Below are positions 50,937-59,722 of a DNA stretch of 64,000 bases, one piece after another. Source of the stretch: Amycolatopsis sp. NBC_01488 (GTDB lineage Bacteria > Actinomycetota > Actinomycetes > Mycobacteriales > Pseudonocardiaceae); contig NZ_CP109434.1 in the NCBI RefSeq assembly GCF_036227105.1, forward strand, positions 6,172,501 to 6,236,500. The letters are read 5' to 3'. The notes under the pieces were generated by a model. That model made no database searches. It was given only the letters and a program-made list of their open reading frames with translations, and was not told the origin of the DNA. Within the stretch, counting starts at the first letter, position 1. Each line of letters starts with the position of its first letter. The translations under genes and the position numbers were made by a program.

Positions 50937-51886
50937 CCGTTCCGGACGTCGAACTCCTCGCGAAGCGCGCGAAGATCGGAATACGCGCGCGGGGTCGCCC
51001 CGAATCGCGCGCGGAACTCGTTGATGAAATGCGACGCGCTCGCGTAGCCGACCGCCTTCGACACCTGCGTGACACTCAGCCTTCCTTCGATCAACAAGTC
51101 GCGCGCGCGGTGGAGCCGCATCTCCTTCACGAACTGGTACGGCGATTTCCCCGTCACCTCACGGAAGAGGTGCGAAAACGCCGATGGGCTGAGCGAAACC
51201 CGTTCCGCCAGGTCGCTCACCGTCAGCGGCTCGGACATGTTGTCCTGCACGTAGGAGACGACCTCGCTCACCGGGTTGCGCGCCACCTCCGACGCCGCGA
51301 TCTCCAGCAGCCGCGAGTACTGCTCGGCTTGCAGGATCCGGTACACCATCTCGGCCAGGTAGATCGGCGCCAGCACCCGGCGGTCCGCGCCGGTGCCCGT
51401 CGCGCGGAGAAACCGCAGGGTGGCCGACATCAGCGTGCAGTCCAGCGGGGTGACGAACGCCCGCTCGGACTGGTTGTGGGCCACCCGGTCGAACGTGGTG
51501 GCCCGCCGGTCGAGGACGTCGGCCGACACCCGCCGCACCAGCGCGGGGTCCACCTGCAGCACCAGCGAAAGAAACGGCCTGGCCGGCGTGGCTTCGAGAA
51601 TCTCCGCGGTGAAGTGCTGGCGGTCGCTCAGCACCAGGTAGTTGAACGGGTCGTACGCGTGTGCGCGCCCGTCGGCGACCACGCACTTGCGCCCCTGCGC
51701 GATGATGCACAGCGACAGGGACCGCACCTCTTCCCACTGCGGGGCGACGGGCCGGGTGTAGCGGTAGAAGGTCAGGCCCGGCCAGCCACCGGGGTTGCCA
51801 CCGAGTGCGGGCGCGCGGTCCGCGATTTCGGCGAGCAGGTCACCTGCCGTGTGGCGTTCTTCGAGGGGCCGGAGCATGTCCGTCAC
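50933..51886 (-). CDS. AraC-family regulator, right end of the monooxygenase locus
   Basis: 317 residues from GTG 51886, chosen for GGGAGG eight bases upstream. AraC_N domain (WEEVRSLSLCIIAQGRKCVV, YDPFNYLVLSDRQHFTAEIL) and C-terminal helix-turn-helices LTVSDLAERVSLSPSAFSHL, FREVTGKSPYQFVKEMRLHR and AVGYASASHFINEFRARFGA. Paralogous to 41045-42028. The matching phased repeats in its own promoter and in the operon promoter make it the best candidate for the activator. Confidence 0.92.
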   Translation of the reverse strand: MTDMLRPLEERHTAGDLLAEIADRAPALGGNPGGWPGLTFYRYTRPVAPQWEEVRSLSLCIIAQGRKCVVADGRAHAYDPFNYLVLSDRQHFTAEILEATPARPFLSLVLQVDPALVRRVSADVLDRRATTFDRVAHNQSERAFVTPLDCTLMSATLRFLRATGTGADRRVLAPIYLAEMVYRILQAEQYSRLLEIAASEVARNPVSEVVSYVQDNMSEPLTVSDLAERVSLSPSAFSHLFREVTGKSPYQFVKEMRLHRARDLLIEGRLSVTQVSKAVGYASASHFINEFRARFGATPRAYSDLRALREEFDVRNG

Positions 51887-51959
51887 GTCGTTCGCCTCCC
51901 GTCCGTGGACCCTCGTCGGCCCAGAGCTCCACGGTAGGCCGCAGCCGATCCCGCGGGAC

Positions 51960-51992
51960 TGCGGATTCCGGGCGGCTATCTGTGGATTCGCG
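51960..51992. promoter_or_regulatory. Phased AraC-type repeat upstream of the AraC gene
   Basis: TGCGGATTCCGG (51960-51971) and TGTGGATTCGCG (51981-51992) start 21 bp apart. The proximal copy starts 74 bp upstream of the GTG, almost the same distance as in the operon promoter (73 bp). Likely autoregulation. Confidence 0.55.
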
Positions 51993-52974
51993 TGCGGCCT
52001 GCTCGGCGGGCCGGTGAACGCGCGGGTCGTCACCACGTTCGGCGCGCTGCCCGCTCTGTCGGCCGAGCTGCCGCGCTGCACGACGCCGAGGACCCGGCGC
52101 ACGTCGAGGACTACTGGAGCCCCCCGGACCGAGACTCCAGAGCAGGCTGTTGACCGCTCCCAGAGCGGAAGTACCCGCTCAGGTCGACTTCGACGGCGCG
52201 CGTCTCGACGACCAACTCCGCTCAAGAAGCAAAGGAGACACCACGACACCAAGTTGTAAGATCATCTGGTTCGGCGGCGCGGCCGTCTAACACTAAGTGG
52301 CCGACCTAGTTCGGACGCGATCAACATTTTCGTCTCCATCCGACCGCAAGGCCCTTGCTCCGCGACGACGCCCAGGGACTGCGACCTGCGGCTCAACTCG
52401 CGTGCGAAGGTCGGCGTCGTCGGATGACCTCTTCCGCGTCAGGGAAGTGGGCCACGTGGCTGGACCAGGTCAAACGCGTAGCCGCGCAGGTCGTGCGCTC
52501 TCGTTCCTTCCCGAAGGGGCGGCTTCAGCGTCATTAGTTCAGGGCGCCGTCGCCGGACGATCGCCAGGCAAATTTGGTGCTGCCAGTGCAACGCATGCTC
52601 GTAACCGCCGATCAGGTGTCGGGCGGGCTGGCGGTGACTCGACTGCGTTAACCCGAGAGTGCTTGGGTGGACCCCAATTCGGGAGACAAGCCCCGGCCGC
52701 ACGGCCTGGGCTTGTTGAGTTCGGGCTGCTGATCCGAGTCGACGTGCTGCTGACGATGGAGCGTCGGACGCGGAGGAGCGCGCGGTGTGCAGGGCGGACC
52801 GGGTCGAGTCTTTGGGATGGCGCCACCTAGACTGTCCCGCCTCTGAGCGGTCGGTTTCTGCCGGTACGTTGGCCGTCGAGGGCAGTTTCCGGCTCGACGG
52901 CCAGGGTGGGCAGGCATGATGAGCGCGCCGACCTGCGGGCCGCCGGTCGAGGAACGCACCCTGAAGTCGACCGG
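51993..52974. other. About 1-kb gap without a recognisable gene
   Basis: Open frames on both strands give peptides without family resemblance. A minus-strand frame at 52439-52702 (HLIGGYEHALHWQHQI, TRAHDLRGYAFDLVQP) has mixed coding character and no identity I can assign. GC content falls between 52240 and 52340. It looks like decayed DNA. Confidence 0.45.
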
Positions 52975-53406
52975 GACGAGTCCGAAGTGGACGATTACGT
53001 CGCAGACCCGTTGTGCGGGTTCGATCCGGTGAACACGAAGGCGATGTTCGCGGGCGCCCGCTGGCTCGCCGACCCGGCCGCGGTCTCCCGGATGCACCCG
53101 GATCTGCCGATGTACCTGGCGGTGGGGGATCAGGACCCGGTGAACGGCAACCTCGCGTTGTTCGACGTGCTCGTGCAGCGGTACCGGGACGCGGGGATCA
53201 AGGACCTGACGGTACGGGTGTACCCGGGCGCCCGGCACGAGATCCTCAACGAGACGAACCGCGCCGAGATCGTCGCGGAAATGCTGGCGTGGGCCGAAAA
53301 GATCTCGCTGTACAGGCCCGCGCGCCGCTCGCGGAGCGTAGCCCGCCCAGATGCTCGCGGCAGTCGGAGGCGAGCAACCCGCTGGGCACGCCGACGTAAG
53401 TCATAG
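52975..53406 (+). pseudogene. Alpha/beta hydrolase (lysophospholipase type), C-terminal part only
   Basis: The frame reads DDYVADPLCGFDPVNTKAMF, ADPAAVSRMHPDLPMYLAVG, DQDPVNGNLALFDVLVQRYR and TVRVYPGARHEILNETNRAE. It includes the catalytic Asp (GDQDPV) and His (ARHEILNE) of an S33/monoacylglycerol-lipase-like hydrolase. The GxSxG nucleophile half is missing. The C-terminus continues in an unusual arginine-rich tail before the stop. Confidence 0.6.
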
Positions 53407-53504
53407 CGAGCGCGCCCCCGCCCGTGGACCAGCATCGTGAGAGCGGTCAGATGCAGGCCCGGGTGCGCCTCGGGGCACCGCCGGACAGCTGGGACGAACC
53501 GAGC

Positions 53505-54437
53505 TCACCGGGTGCGGCGGGCCGTGGGCACGGGGTGCACGGGATCGCCGGCGATGACGGAGTTCTCGATGGTGCCCAGCCCGGTCACCTCCATGGTCAC
53601 GGTGTCGCCGATCGCCAGCGGCGGGGGTACGCGCTCGCCGCCGTTGCGGCCCCACAGTTCGACGAGGCAGCCGCTCCCGCAGGTGCCGGAGCCGACGAGG
53701 TCAGAGGCGCGCACTTCGGTGCCGCGGCTGGCGTAAGCGACCATCTCCGGGAACGACCACGCCGAGTTGGCCAGCGAGTCCTTGCCGATGGAGGTGCCGT
53801 TGACCGACACCGACATGGTCAGGTCGAACCGGTCGCCTTGGCGGTAGGGCTCGAGCTCGTCCGGGGTCACCAGGTAGGGCCCGAGCGTGGAGGCGGTGTC
53901 CTTGCCCTTGGCCGGGCCGAGGCCGATGCGCATTTCGTGGATCTGCAGGTCGCGCGCCGACCAGTCGTTGAAGATGCTGTAGCCGGCGATGTGCCCTTCC
54001 GCTTCTTCGACGCGCAGGTTGCGGCCGCCGGTGCCGATGATGGCGGCGACTTCGAGTTCGAAGTCGAAGACGGTGCAGCCTGGTGGCATCGGCACCGGGT
54101 CGGCCGGGCCGATCAGCGCGTACGGGTTGGTGAAGTAGAACGTGGGGATCTCGTACCACTCCGGGACGACCGCCGGGTCGCGGCTGCCCTTGAACGAGCC
54201 TTCGACGTGCTGCTCGAACGTGATGAAGTCGCGGATGGACCCGGCCTGGACGGGAGGCAGGAGCCGTTGCCCGGCGAGCGCGACGGGCGCAGCGCACCGG
54301 CGCACGACCTCGTCTTCGCCGGGGCGGGCGGCCAGCAGTTCGAACAGGTCGGTGCCGGGCGGGAGCGGGTGCAGCAGGTCGTCGTGCACGAGCGCTTGCC
54401 GGTACCGGCCGTCGATCTGCAGTGCGGCGAACTTCAT
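53505..54437 (-). CDS. Fumarylacetoacetate hydrolase (FAH) family protein
   Basis: 310 residues from ATG 54437, overlapping the cyclase stop (ATGA). FAH landmarks are GSIRDFITFEQHVEGSFKGS, VFDFELEVAAIIGTGGRNLR, GYSIFNDWSARDLQIHEM and GSGTCGSGCLVELWGRNGGE. The metal ligands are the acidic residues of the FELE segment. It cleaves or decarboxylates beta-diketo acids at the end of aromatic degradation routes. It is the last gene of the MFS-cyclase-FAH operon. Confidence 0.9.
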   Translation of the reverse strand: MKFAALQIDGRYRQALVHDDLLHPLPPGTDLFELLAARPGEDEVVRRCAAPVALAGQRLLPPVQAGSIRDFITFEQHVEGSFKGSRDPAVVPEWYEIPTFYFTNPYALIGPADPVPMPPGCTVFDFELEVAAIIGTGGRNLRVEEAEGHIAGYSIFNDWSARDLQIHEMRIGLGPAKGKDTASTLGPYLVTPDELEPYRQGDRFDLTMSVSVNGTSIGKDSLANSAWSFPEMVAYASRGTEVRASDLVGSGTCGSGCLVELWGRNGGERVPPPLAIGDTVTMEVTGLGTIENSVIAGDPVHPVPTARRTR

Positions 54438-55234
54438 GCGTTCTCCTCGTGGTGCGAAGGGGTGTCGTCGATGATGGCCACGGCCCTGGTCCAGCCGGCG
54501 GAGGCGGCGTGGATCTTGTGGGGGAAGCAGGAGATCCGGAACCCGCTGGCGGGCAACGCTTCCAGGTTGTGCAGCTTTTCGAGGTGGCAGTAGCCGATCT
54601 CCCGGCCTGCCTGGTGGCCTTCCCAGATGATCGAGCCGTCGCCGGTTTCGGCGAACCGGCGGGCGGTGTGGACGAACGGCGCGTCCCAGCTCCATGCGTC
54701 GGTCCCGGTGACCCGGACGCCTTGGCGGAGCAGGTGCAGCGTGGCGTCGCGGCCCATGCCGCAGCCCCGGGCGAGGTAGTCGCCCTCGCCGTAGCGCGTC
54801 CCGGCGGCCGTGTTGACGACGACGATCTCGAGGGGGCTGAGCGTGTGCCCGATCCGCTTGAGTTCGAGGTCGATGTCGTCGGGTGTCACGACGTAGCCGT
54901 CGGGCAGCGCCCGGAAGTCGAGCTTCACGCCGGGCTGGAAGCACCATTCCAGCGGTACTTCGTCGATGGTGATGGCCCGCTGTCCATTGTCCATTGTGGA
55001 CGCGTAGTGGTACGGCGCGTCCAGGTGGGTGCCGCAGTGGGTGGTCAGCTGGATCCGCTCGATGGCCCAGCCCTCGCCGTCGGGCAGGACGTCGGGGCCC
55101 GCGCCGGGGAAGTGGGCGAGCATGCCGTCGACGGTGTCGCGGTGGCTGAGGTACTCGATCTGCGGGCGCGACCCGGGTGGGTCGGAGGCGATGCCGTCCC
55201 GCAGCGCGACGGAGATGTCGACGAACGTGGGCAT
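54434..55234 (-). CDS. Cyclase-family (kynurenine formamidase-like) hydrolase
   Basis: 266 residues from ATG 55234. The metal site motif THCGTHLDAPYHY (HxGTHxDxPxH) is diagnostic of the family (PF04199). Other parts are FVDISVALRDGIASDPPGSR and ARGCGMGRDATLHLLRQGVR, GTDAWSWDAPF. Probably a manganese- or zinc-dependent hydrolase of a cyclic amide or lactone-like intermediate that feeds the FAH enzyme. Confidence 0.9.
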   Translation of the reverse strand: MPTFVDISVALRDGIASDPPGSRPQIEYLSHRDTVDGMLAHFPGAGPDVLPDGEGWAIERIQLTTHCGTHLDAPYHYASTMDNGQRAITIDEVPLEWCFQPGVKLDFRALPDGYVVTPDDIDLELKRIGHTLSPLEIVVVNTAAGTRYGEGDYLARGCGMGRDATLHLLRQGVRVTGTDAWSWDAPFVHTARRFAETGDGSIIWEGHQAGREIGYCHLEKLHNLEALPASGFRISCFPHKIHAASAGWTRAVAIIDDTPSHHEENA

Positions 55235-55251
55235 GGGGTTCTCCCGGGGTC

Positions 55252-56440
55252 TCAGGTGGCCAGCGCGGGGACCGGAGCCGCGCTGCGCAGATTGGGCAGG
55301 AAGGTCATGACGACCGCCGCGCAGAGGATGATCCCGGCGCACACGAGCAGGCCGGTGCCGAGCCCGGCGCCGGTCGCCAGCGCGCCCAGTGCCAAAGGCG
55401 CCAAGGCGGACACGCCGCGCCCGACGTTGAAGCAGAACCCGGCGCCGGTCGCCCGGACCCGGGTCGGGAACAGTTCGCCCAGGTAGGCGCCGAAGATCCC
55501 GCTGAAGGCGGCGAAGAACGCGAACAGCGGGCCCAGCCAGAGCAGCGCCGTGCGGTCGGCGGCGACCACGTACAGCGGTAGCGTGAGCCCCACGCCGGCC
55601 AGGGACAGGAGCAGCGCGTACTTGCGGCCGATCCGATCGGCGATCAGGCCGAAGACGTTGTAGCCGACGAACATCCCCAGGTTCAGGACGGTCATGAACA
55701 GGGCGACGGTCGCGGCGGGGATGCCGCGGTCGGTGTGCAGGAAGGTCGGCAGCCAGGTGGAGCCGCCCCACCAGCCGAACAGGGCCAGCGCGGCCACCGC
55801 GGTGCCGAGGAGGGTTTGCCGCCGCAGCGCGGGGGGAGAAGATCTCCGCGATCTTCACCGGAGTGCTCTTCTGCTCGGCCCATTCCGCCGACTCGGTGAA
55901 GAACAGGCCGACGATCAGCATCGGTACCACCACGCCGGCGCCGGCCAGGAAGAACAGCAGGCGCCAGTCCGGCAGCAGCGCGCCGGCCAGCAGCGCCGCG
56001 ATCGCCCCGCCGATCGGGAACGAGCTCAGCACGAAGGCGACCGCCCGGCCGCGCTGGGCCGCGGGCCACGTCTCGACCACGTACGTCGAGACGGCGCCCC
56101 AGACCCCGCCGAGTCCCAGTCCCGCGGCGAAGCGCAGCAGCAGGAAGACCGCGAAGTTCGGCACCAGCGGGAGCGCCGCGGTGAAAACGCCGAACACCGC
56201 GAGCGAGAGCAGCAGCGCCCGTTTGCGGCCGTGGTTGTCGGCCAGCCAGCCGACGGTCACGCTGCTCACCCCGATGCCGAGCAGTGTCGCGGTCGCGAGC
56301 AAGCCGCCCTGGGCCGCGGTGAGCCCGAACGTCGCGCGGATGTCCGGCAGCGCGTAGGACAGCAGCAGGATCTCGAGCGCGTCGAACATGTAGGCCACGA
56401 ACGCCCCGGCGAGCACGACCCCTCTGATGGAAGTCCTCAT
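55252..56440 (-). pseudogene. MFS transporter split by a frameshift in a G6 run
   Basis: From ATG 56440 the frame reads VLAGAFVAYMFDALEILLLS, TVGWLADNHGRKRALLLSLA and so on, through six membrane segments to KIAEIFSP. There the run of six G on the plus strand (55831-55836) puts the rest out of frame. With five, the protein continues ALRRQTLLGTAVAALALFGW, WGGSTWLPTFLHTDRG and six more segments to 55252. About 395 residues would be restored. AAHS-like aromatic-acid permease in style. May be a true mutation, a sequencing error or slippage. Confidence 0.75.
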
Positions 56441-56487
56441 AACGGACCAGTCCCTTCGGTGAACTTCTTCGTCCCCGTTGGCGACTG

Positions 56488-56505
56488 ACTGTACGTACGT
56501 ACAGT
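56488..56505. promoter_or_regulatory. 18-bp palindromic TetR operator
   Basis: ACTGTACGTACGTACAGT is a perfect palindrome in the 102-bp gap between the MFS-cyclase-FAH operon and the divergent TetR gene. It lies 48 bp from the MFS start and 37 bp from the TetR start. Confidence 0.7.
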
Positions 56506-56542
56506 AGGATGGGGCAAGAGCGGGTTTCGGCGATCGGTAAGG

Positions 56543-57154
56543 ATGTGCCCGGTGACGAGTGACGGCGGACGCCGTGCGGCGATCCTGCGAGCGGCCGAAA
56601 AGGTGTTCGCGCGAGAAGGCTACGACGGGGCGACGATGCGTCAGATCGCCGCGGAGGCGGACGCCAAGCTCTCCCTGGTGGTCTACCACTTCACCTCGAA
56701 GCTCGGCCTCTACGTGGCGATCTTCGAGAACCGGCAGTACGTCAACGAGGAGCGGCTCGCCCGCCTCGCAGCGATTCCGGACCTGCGTGCCGAGGACGCG
56801 GTGGAGCAGATCGTGCACGCCTTCGCCGACCCCGTGCTGGCCCTGCACGACGACCCGGACGACATCTGGTTCGCCCGGCTCGTGATGCGCGAGGCCTCCG
56901 ACCCCTCGAGTCAGGAGCGGCCGGTCATCGCGGAGTTGTTCGACCCGATGGCACGCGAGTTCATCAAGGCCCTACGCGCAGCGCTGCCCGGCAAGCCGGA
57001 CGGCTTCCACCACTGGGCCTACCTGTTCGCCGTGGGCGCGCTGACCAAGTCTTCCTACGAAGTCAGGGTGAGCAACCTGACCGACAAGCCCTTGATCGAC
57101 CGGAAGCAGGACATCCTGCGCTCGTTCATCGTCGCCGCCCTGCGCTACGGCTGA
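56543..57154 (+). CDS. TetR-family regulator of the FAH operon
   Basis: 203 residues from ATG 56543 (GTG 56552 is possible). Helix-turn-helix AAILRAAEKVFAREGYDGAT, MRQIAAEADAKLSLVVYHFT, with a C-terminal TetR_C-type domain (FARLVMREASDPSSQERPVI). Divergent from the operon across the palindrome and likely its repressor. Confidence 0.9.
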   Translation: MCPVTSDGGRRAAILRAAEKVFAREGYDGATMRQIAAEADAKLSLVVYHFTSKLGLYVAIFENRQYVNEERLARLAAIPDLRAEDAVEQIVHAFADPVLALHDDPDDIWFARLVMREASDPSSQERPVIAELFDPMAREFIKALRAALPGKPDGFHHWAYLFAVGALTKSSYEVRVSNLTDKPLIDRKQDILRSFIVAALRYG

Positions 57155-57163
57155 GCTACCGCC

Positions 57164-57331
57164 TCAAGGCGTCACGAGGGGAGCGCGGTGCAGCGCTTCG
57201 CGCATCGTCTCTTCGGATTCGAAGCTGATCTGGACGATCGCGTCGATCGGCGGTTCGTAGGCCGGCCCGTAGACGTTCTTCAGGAAATACCGGAAGTCCT
57301 CGGTCGTCACGGTCGATTTCTTCCGGACCAC
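57164..57331 (-). pseudogene. EthD-like domain remnant
   Basis: The 55-codon frame reads VVRKKSTVTTEDFRYFLKNV, YGPAYEPPIDAIVQISFESE and ETMREALHRAPLVTP-stop. It resembles the end of an EthD/DUF1330-like dimeric alpha/beta-barrel protein. The N-terminal strand is missing. A tiny intact protein is possible but less likely. Confidence 0.45.
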
Positions 57332-57339
57332 CCCGGCTG

Positions 57340-57359
57340 ACGGAAACCAACGTTTTCGT
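57340..57359. promoter_or_regulatory. Imperfect TetR operator next to the regulator start
   Basis: ACGGAAACCAACGTTTTCGT matches the perfect palindrome at 58441-58460 at 17 of 20 positions and ends 13 bp before the TetR ATG. Probable autoregulatory site. Confidence 0.6.
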
Positions 57360-57372
57360 TTAGACTGGGCGA

Positions 57373-57981
57373 ATGCCCCGCCTGAGCGAAGAACTCCGGG
57401 AGGAGCGCCGCCGGCACATCCTGGTCAGCGCTTGGAGCTGCTTCTCCCGCAACGGTTTTCACGTGACCTCGATGGACGACATCATCGCGGCGACCGGAAT
57501 GTCCTCGAGCGCGGTCTACCGGTACTTCCGCAGCAAGGACGAGCTCATCGACGCCGCGGCCGACGAGGCGCTCGTGCTCGTCCGGGACATGTTCGACCGG
57601 CTGCTGGAGCGGCGTCCGACGCCGACGCCGGCGGAGGTCATCGAGGCGATGCTGGTGGGGGTCGCCTCGCGGACGGCCAATTCCGACTACGACCTGACCC
57701 GGATCGCGATCCAGGCCTGGGGCGAGGCGCTGCGCCGCCCGGCGCACGGGGAACGTACCCGGTCGTTCTATCTGAGTGTGCAGCAGAAACTCGCCGAGTT
57801 GTCCGCTCGGTGGCGAGCGGAAGGCGTCGTGCCGGAGGGGACGGACGACGCGCAGCTCGCGACCGTCCTGATGAGCTTGATGCCGGGGATCCTGGTCGGG
57901 CACAACCTGGTGGCGGAGGTGTCCGCGGATCACCTGATCGGTGGGTTGGCTTCGCTAGGGGTGGCACTGGCGAAAGGCTGA
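57373..57981 (+). CDS. TetR-family regulator of the nitroreductase-SDR set
   Basis: 202 residues. RRRHILVSAWSCFSRNGFHV, TSMDDIIAATGMSSSAVYRY and FRSKDELIDAAADEALVLV form the DNA-binding part. Similar 20-bp sites lie before this gene and before the nitroreductase 460 bp downstream, so it likely represses both itself and the three enzymes that follow. Confidence 0.9.
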   Translation: MPRLSEELREERRRHILVSAWSCFSRNGFHVTSMDDIIAATGMSSSAVYRYFRSKDELIDAAADEALVLVRDMFDRLLERRPTPTPAEVIEAMLVGVASRTANSDYDLTRIAIQAWGEALRRPAHGERTRSFYLSVQQKLAELSARWRAEGVVPEGTDDAQLATVLMSLMPGILVGHNLVAEVSADHLIGGLASLGVALAKG

Positions 57982-58440
57982 ACCCGCGGGGTTCGGTCGA
58001 CGGGGGTGAGCCATCGGTCGAGCGCGGGCAGGTCGGCCACCTTCGCCGGTGCGGCCGGGAGACGGCGATCTTGCGGCTTCCGGAGAAGGGGTCCTGACGT
58101 TCGCCTTGACCGACGACCCAGACGCGGAGGTCCCGGCCGGCCTGGCGGCGTAGCCGATTGCGTCGCCAGGCCGCAGCCCGGCGTCGATGAGCCCGGCCGG
58201 CCGGGAGTGCGCGGATCCTGATCGCGGCGAGCGTGATGCCTGCGGGACCGCGGCGATCGGCGTGCGAGTGTCGGCGCCGTGGGCGCGGCGGCTTGCCACG
58301 GGAAATTCCGGGGACGCGCCGCTGTCCCGGACTCCGTCTTCGGCGGAACGGCCGGCATCGAGGGCCCTTCTCTTGACTGTTCCGGAGTCAAACGAAAACG
58401 AGCGTTGCGCTATGGCGAACCGGGCAGTAGTGTCCTGGTT
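57982..58440. other. Gap without a clear gene
   Basis: GC-rich frames on both strands lack family features. A half-site ACGAAAACG at 58391-58399 repeats one arm of the TetR operator. Confidence 0.4.
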
Positions 58441-58460
58441 ACGAAAACGTACGTTTTCGT
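58441..58460. promoter_or_regulatory. 20-bp perfect TetR operator
   Basis: ACGAAAACGTACGTTTTCGT is perfectly palindromic and lies 47 bp before the nitroreductase start. Related copy at 57340-57359 and half-site at 58391-58399. Confidence 0.7.
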
Positions 58461-58507
58461 TTGTGCTGTACGGGCTGATCGGGGCCGGTGCCGACAGGAG
58501 GGCTTCA

Positions 58508-58936
58508 GTGGAGTTCAAGACAGTCAACCCGCAGGTGATCGAGCAGTTCCGCGGTGGCGGTGAGATCGTGGCCGCGCCCGGCGTCGGCCGGGAGAACCAC
58601 ATCCTGCTGACCACGGTCGGCCGCAAGAGCGGTCGCGAGCGGACGACCCCGGTGAAGGTGTTCCTCAAGCAGGACGACCGGGTGATCGTGGTGGCGGGCA
58701 ACGGCGGCCGGGCGTCGAATCCGGCCTGGTACCTCAACCTGGTGGCCGAACCGCGGGTGCGGATCGAAGACGCCCAGGGATCCTACGTCGCCGTGGCGAC
58801 GGTGCTCAGCGGGGACGAGCGGGACGATCTGTGGGGTGTGATCCAGGAGCAGAACCCCGGCCTGGTGGGTTATCTGGCCGGTGCCGGCCGTGAAATCCCC
58901 ATCGTCGCCTTCACCGGGGAAGGGGCGTCGAAATGA
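58508..58936 (+). CDS. Deazaflavin (F420)-dependent nitroreductase family protein
   Basis: 142 residues from GTG 58508 with AGGAGG upstream. DDN split-barrel: MEFKTVNPQVIEQFRGGGEI-like start, ENHILLTTVGRKSGRERTTP, VKVFLKQDDRVIVVAGNGGR and NPAWYLNLVAEPRVRIEDAQ. Probably an F420H2-dependent quinone or nitro reductase. Overlaps the SDR start (ATGA). Confidence 0.9.
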   Translation: MEFKTVNPQVIEQFRGGGEIVAAPGVGRENHILLTTVGRKSGRERTTPVKVFLKQDDRVIVVAGNGGRASNPAWYLNLVAEPRVRIEDAQGSYVAVATVLSGDERDDLWGVIQEQNPGLVGYLAGAGREIPIVAFTGEGASK

Positions 58937-59670
58937 CCGGAAAAGTCGTTTTGATCACCGGGGGAGGGTCCGGCATCGGCCAGGCTGCCGCGGACCTGTT
59001 CACCGAGCGCGGCTGGCGGGTGATGATCGGCGGCCGGCGCGAGGCCCCGCTCGCCGAAGCCGCCGCGCACAACGGGGCCAACTACTTCGTCGGTGATATT
59101 TCCGAGCCGGGGCAGGCGAAAGCACTGGTCGAACGCACCATCGCGGTCTTCGGGCGGCTGGACGCCGTCGTCAACAACGCAGGATTGCTCGCCGTCGCGA
59201 CCCTCGAGGACGCCGATCCCGACGACGTCGCCGGGTTGTTCCGGACCAATGTGCTCGCGCCGACCCAGCTGGTGCGCGCCGCGCTCCCGTATCTCAAGGC
59301 GGCAGGCGGATCCGTCGTCAACGTCACCAGTGCCGTCGCACAACGCCCACACGGTAAGGGGGCGGCGTTCTACGGTGCGTCCAAGGCCGCTCTCGACTAC
59401 TTGTCGAAATCCTGGGCCGCCGAATTGGCGGGAGACAAGATCCGCGTCAACGCCGTCGCGCCCGGCCCGACCGACACGCCCATCCAGAACAACGCCGGGT
59501 CGCCGGAGGGTGTGGCGCTGAGCAAGAAGATCCAGGCCGAGCGGCTCCCGCTGAAGCGGATGGGCGAGCCGGGCGAAGTGGCGCGCTGGATCTATCTGCT
59601 GGCCGAGCCGGCGTCGAACTGGGTGACCGGACAGATCGTCGCGGTGGACGGCGGAATGGCCGTAGCGTGA
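58933..59670 (+). CDS. Short-chain dehydrogenase/reductase (SDR)
   Basis: 245 residues. Classical SDR: VVLITGGGSGIGQAAADLFT, NNAG in LDAVVNNAGLLAVATLEDAD, catalytic Ser and YxxxK in VNVTSAVAQRPHGKGAAFYG and ASKAALDYL, and the cofactor end GQIVAVDGGMAVA. NAD(P)-dependent oxidation or reduction of an alcohol or ketone. Coupled to the nitroreductase gene. Confidence 0.93.
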   Translation: MTGKVVLITGGGSGIGQAAADLFTERGWRVMIGGRREAPLAEAAAHNGANYFVGDISEPGQAKALVERTIAVFGRLDAVVNNAGLLAVATLEDADPDDVAGLFRTNVLAPTQLVRAALPYLKAAGGSVVNVTSAVAQRPHGKGAAFYGASKAALDYLSKSWAAELAGDKIRVNAVAPGPTDTPIQNNAGSPEGVALSKKIQAERLPLKRMGEPGEVARWIYLLAEPASNWVTGQIVAVDGGMAVA

Positions 59671-59722
59671 CGCGTTTTCTCGGTAATACCAAGGAAAATC
59701 ACTATCAAGGGGTGGATTCGAA

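Noticed and set aside
52439-52702. Minus-strand frame as a gene
   Set aside because: No recognisable family, no clear ribosome site and mixed codon bias. Left as part of the unassigned gap.
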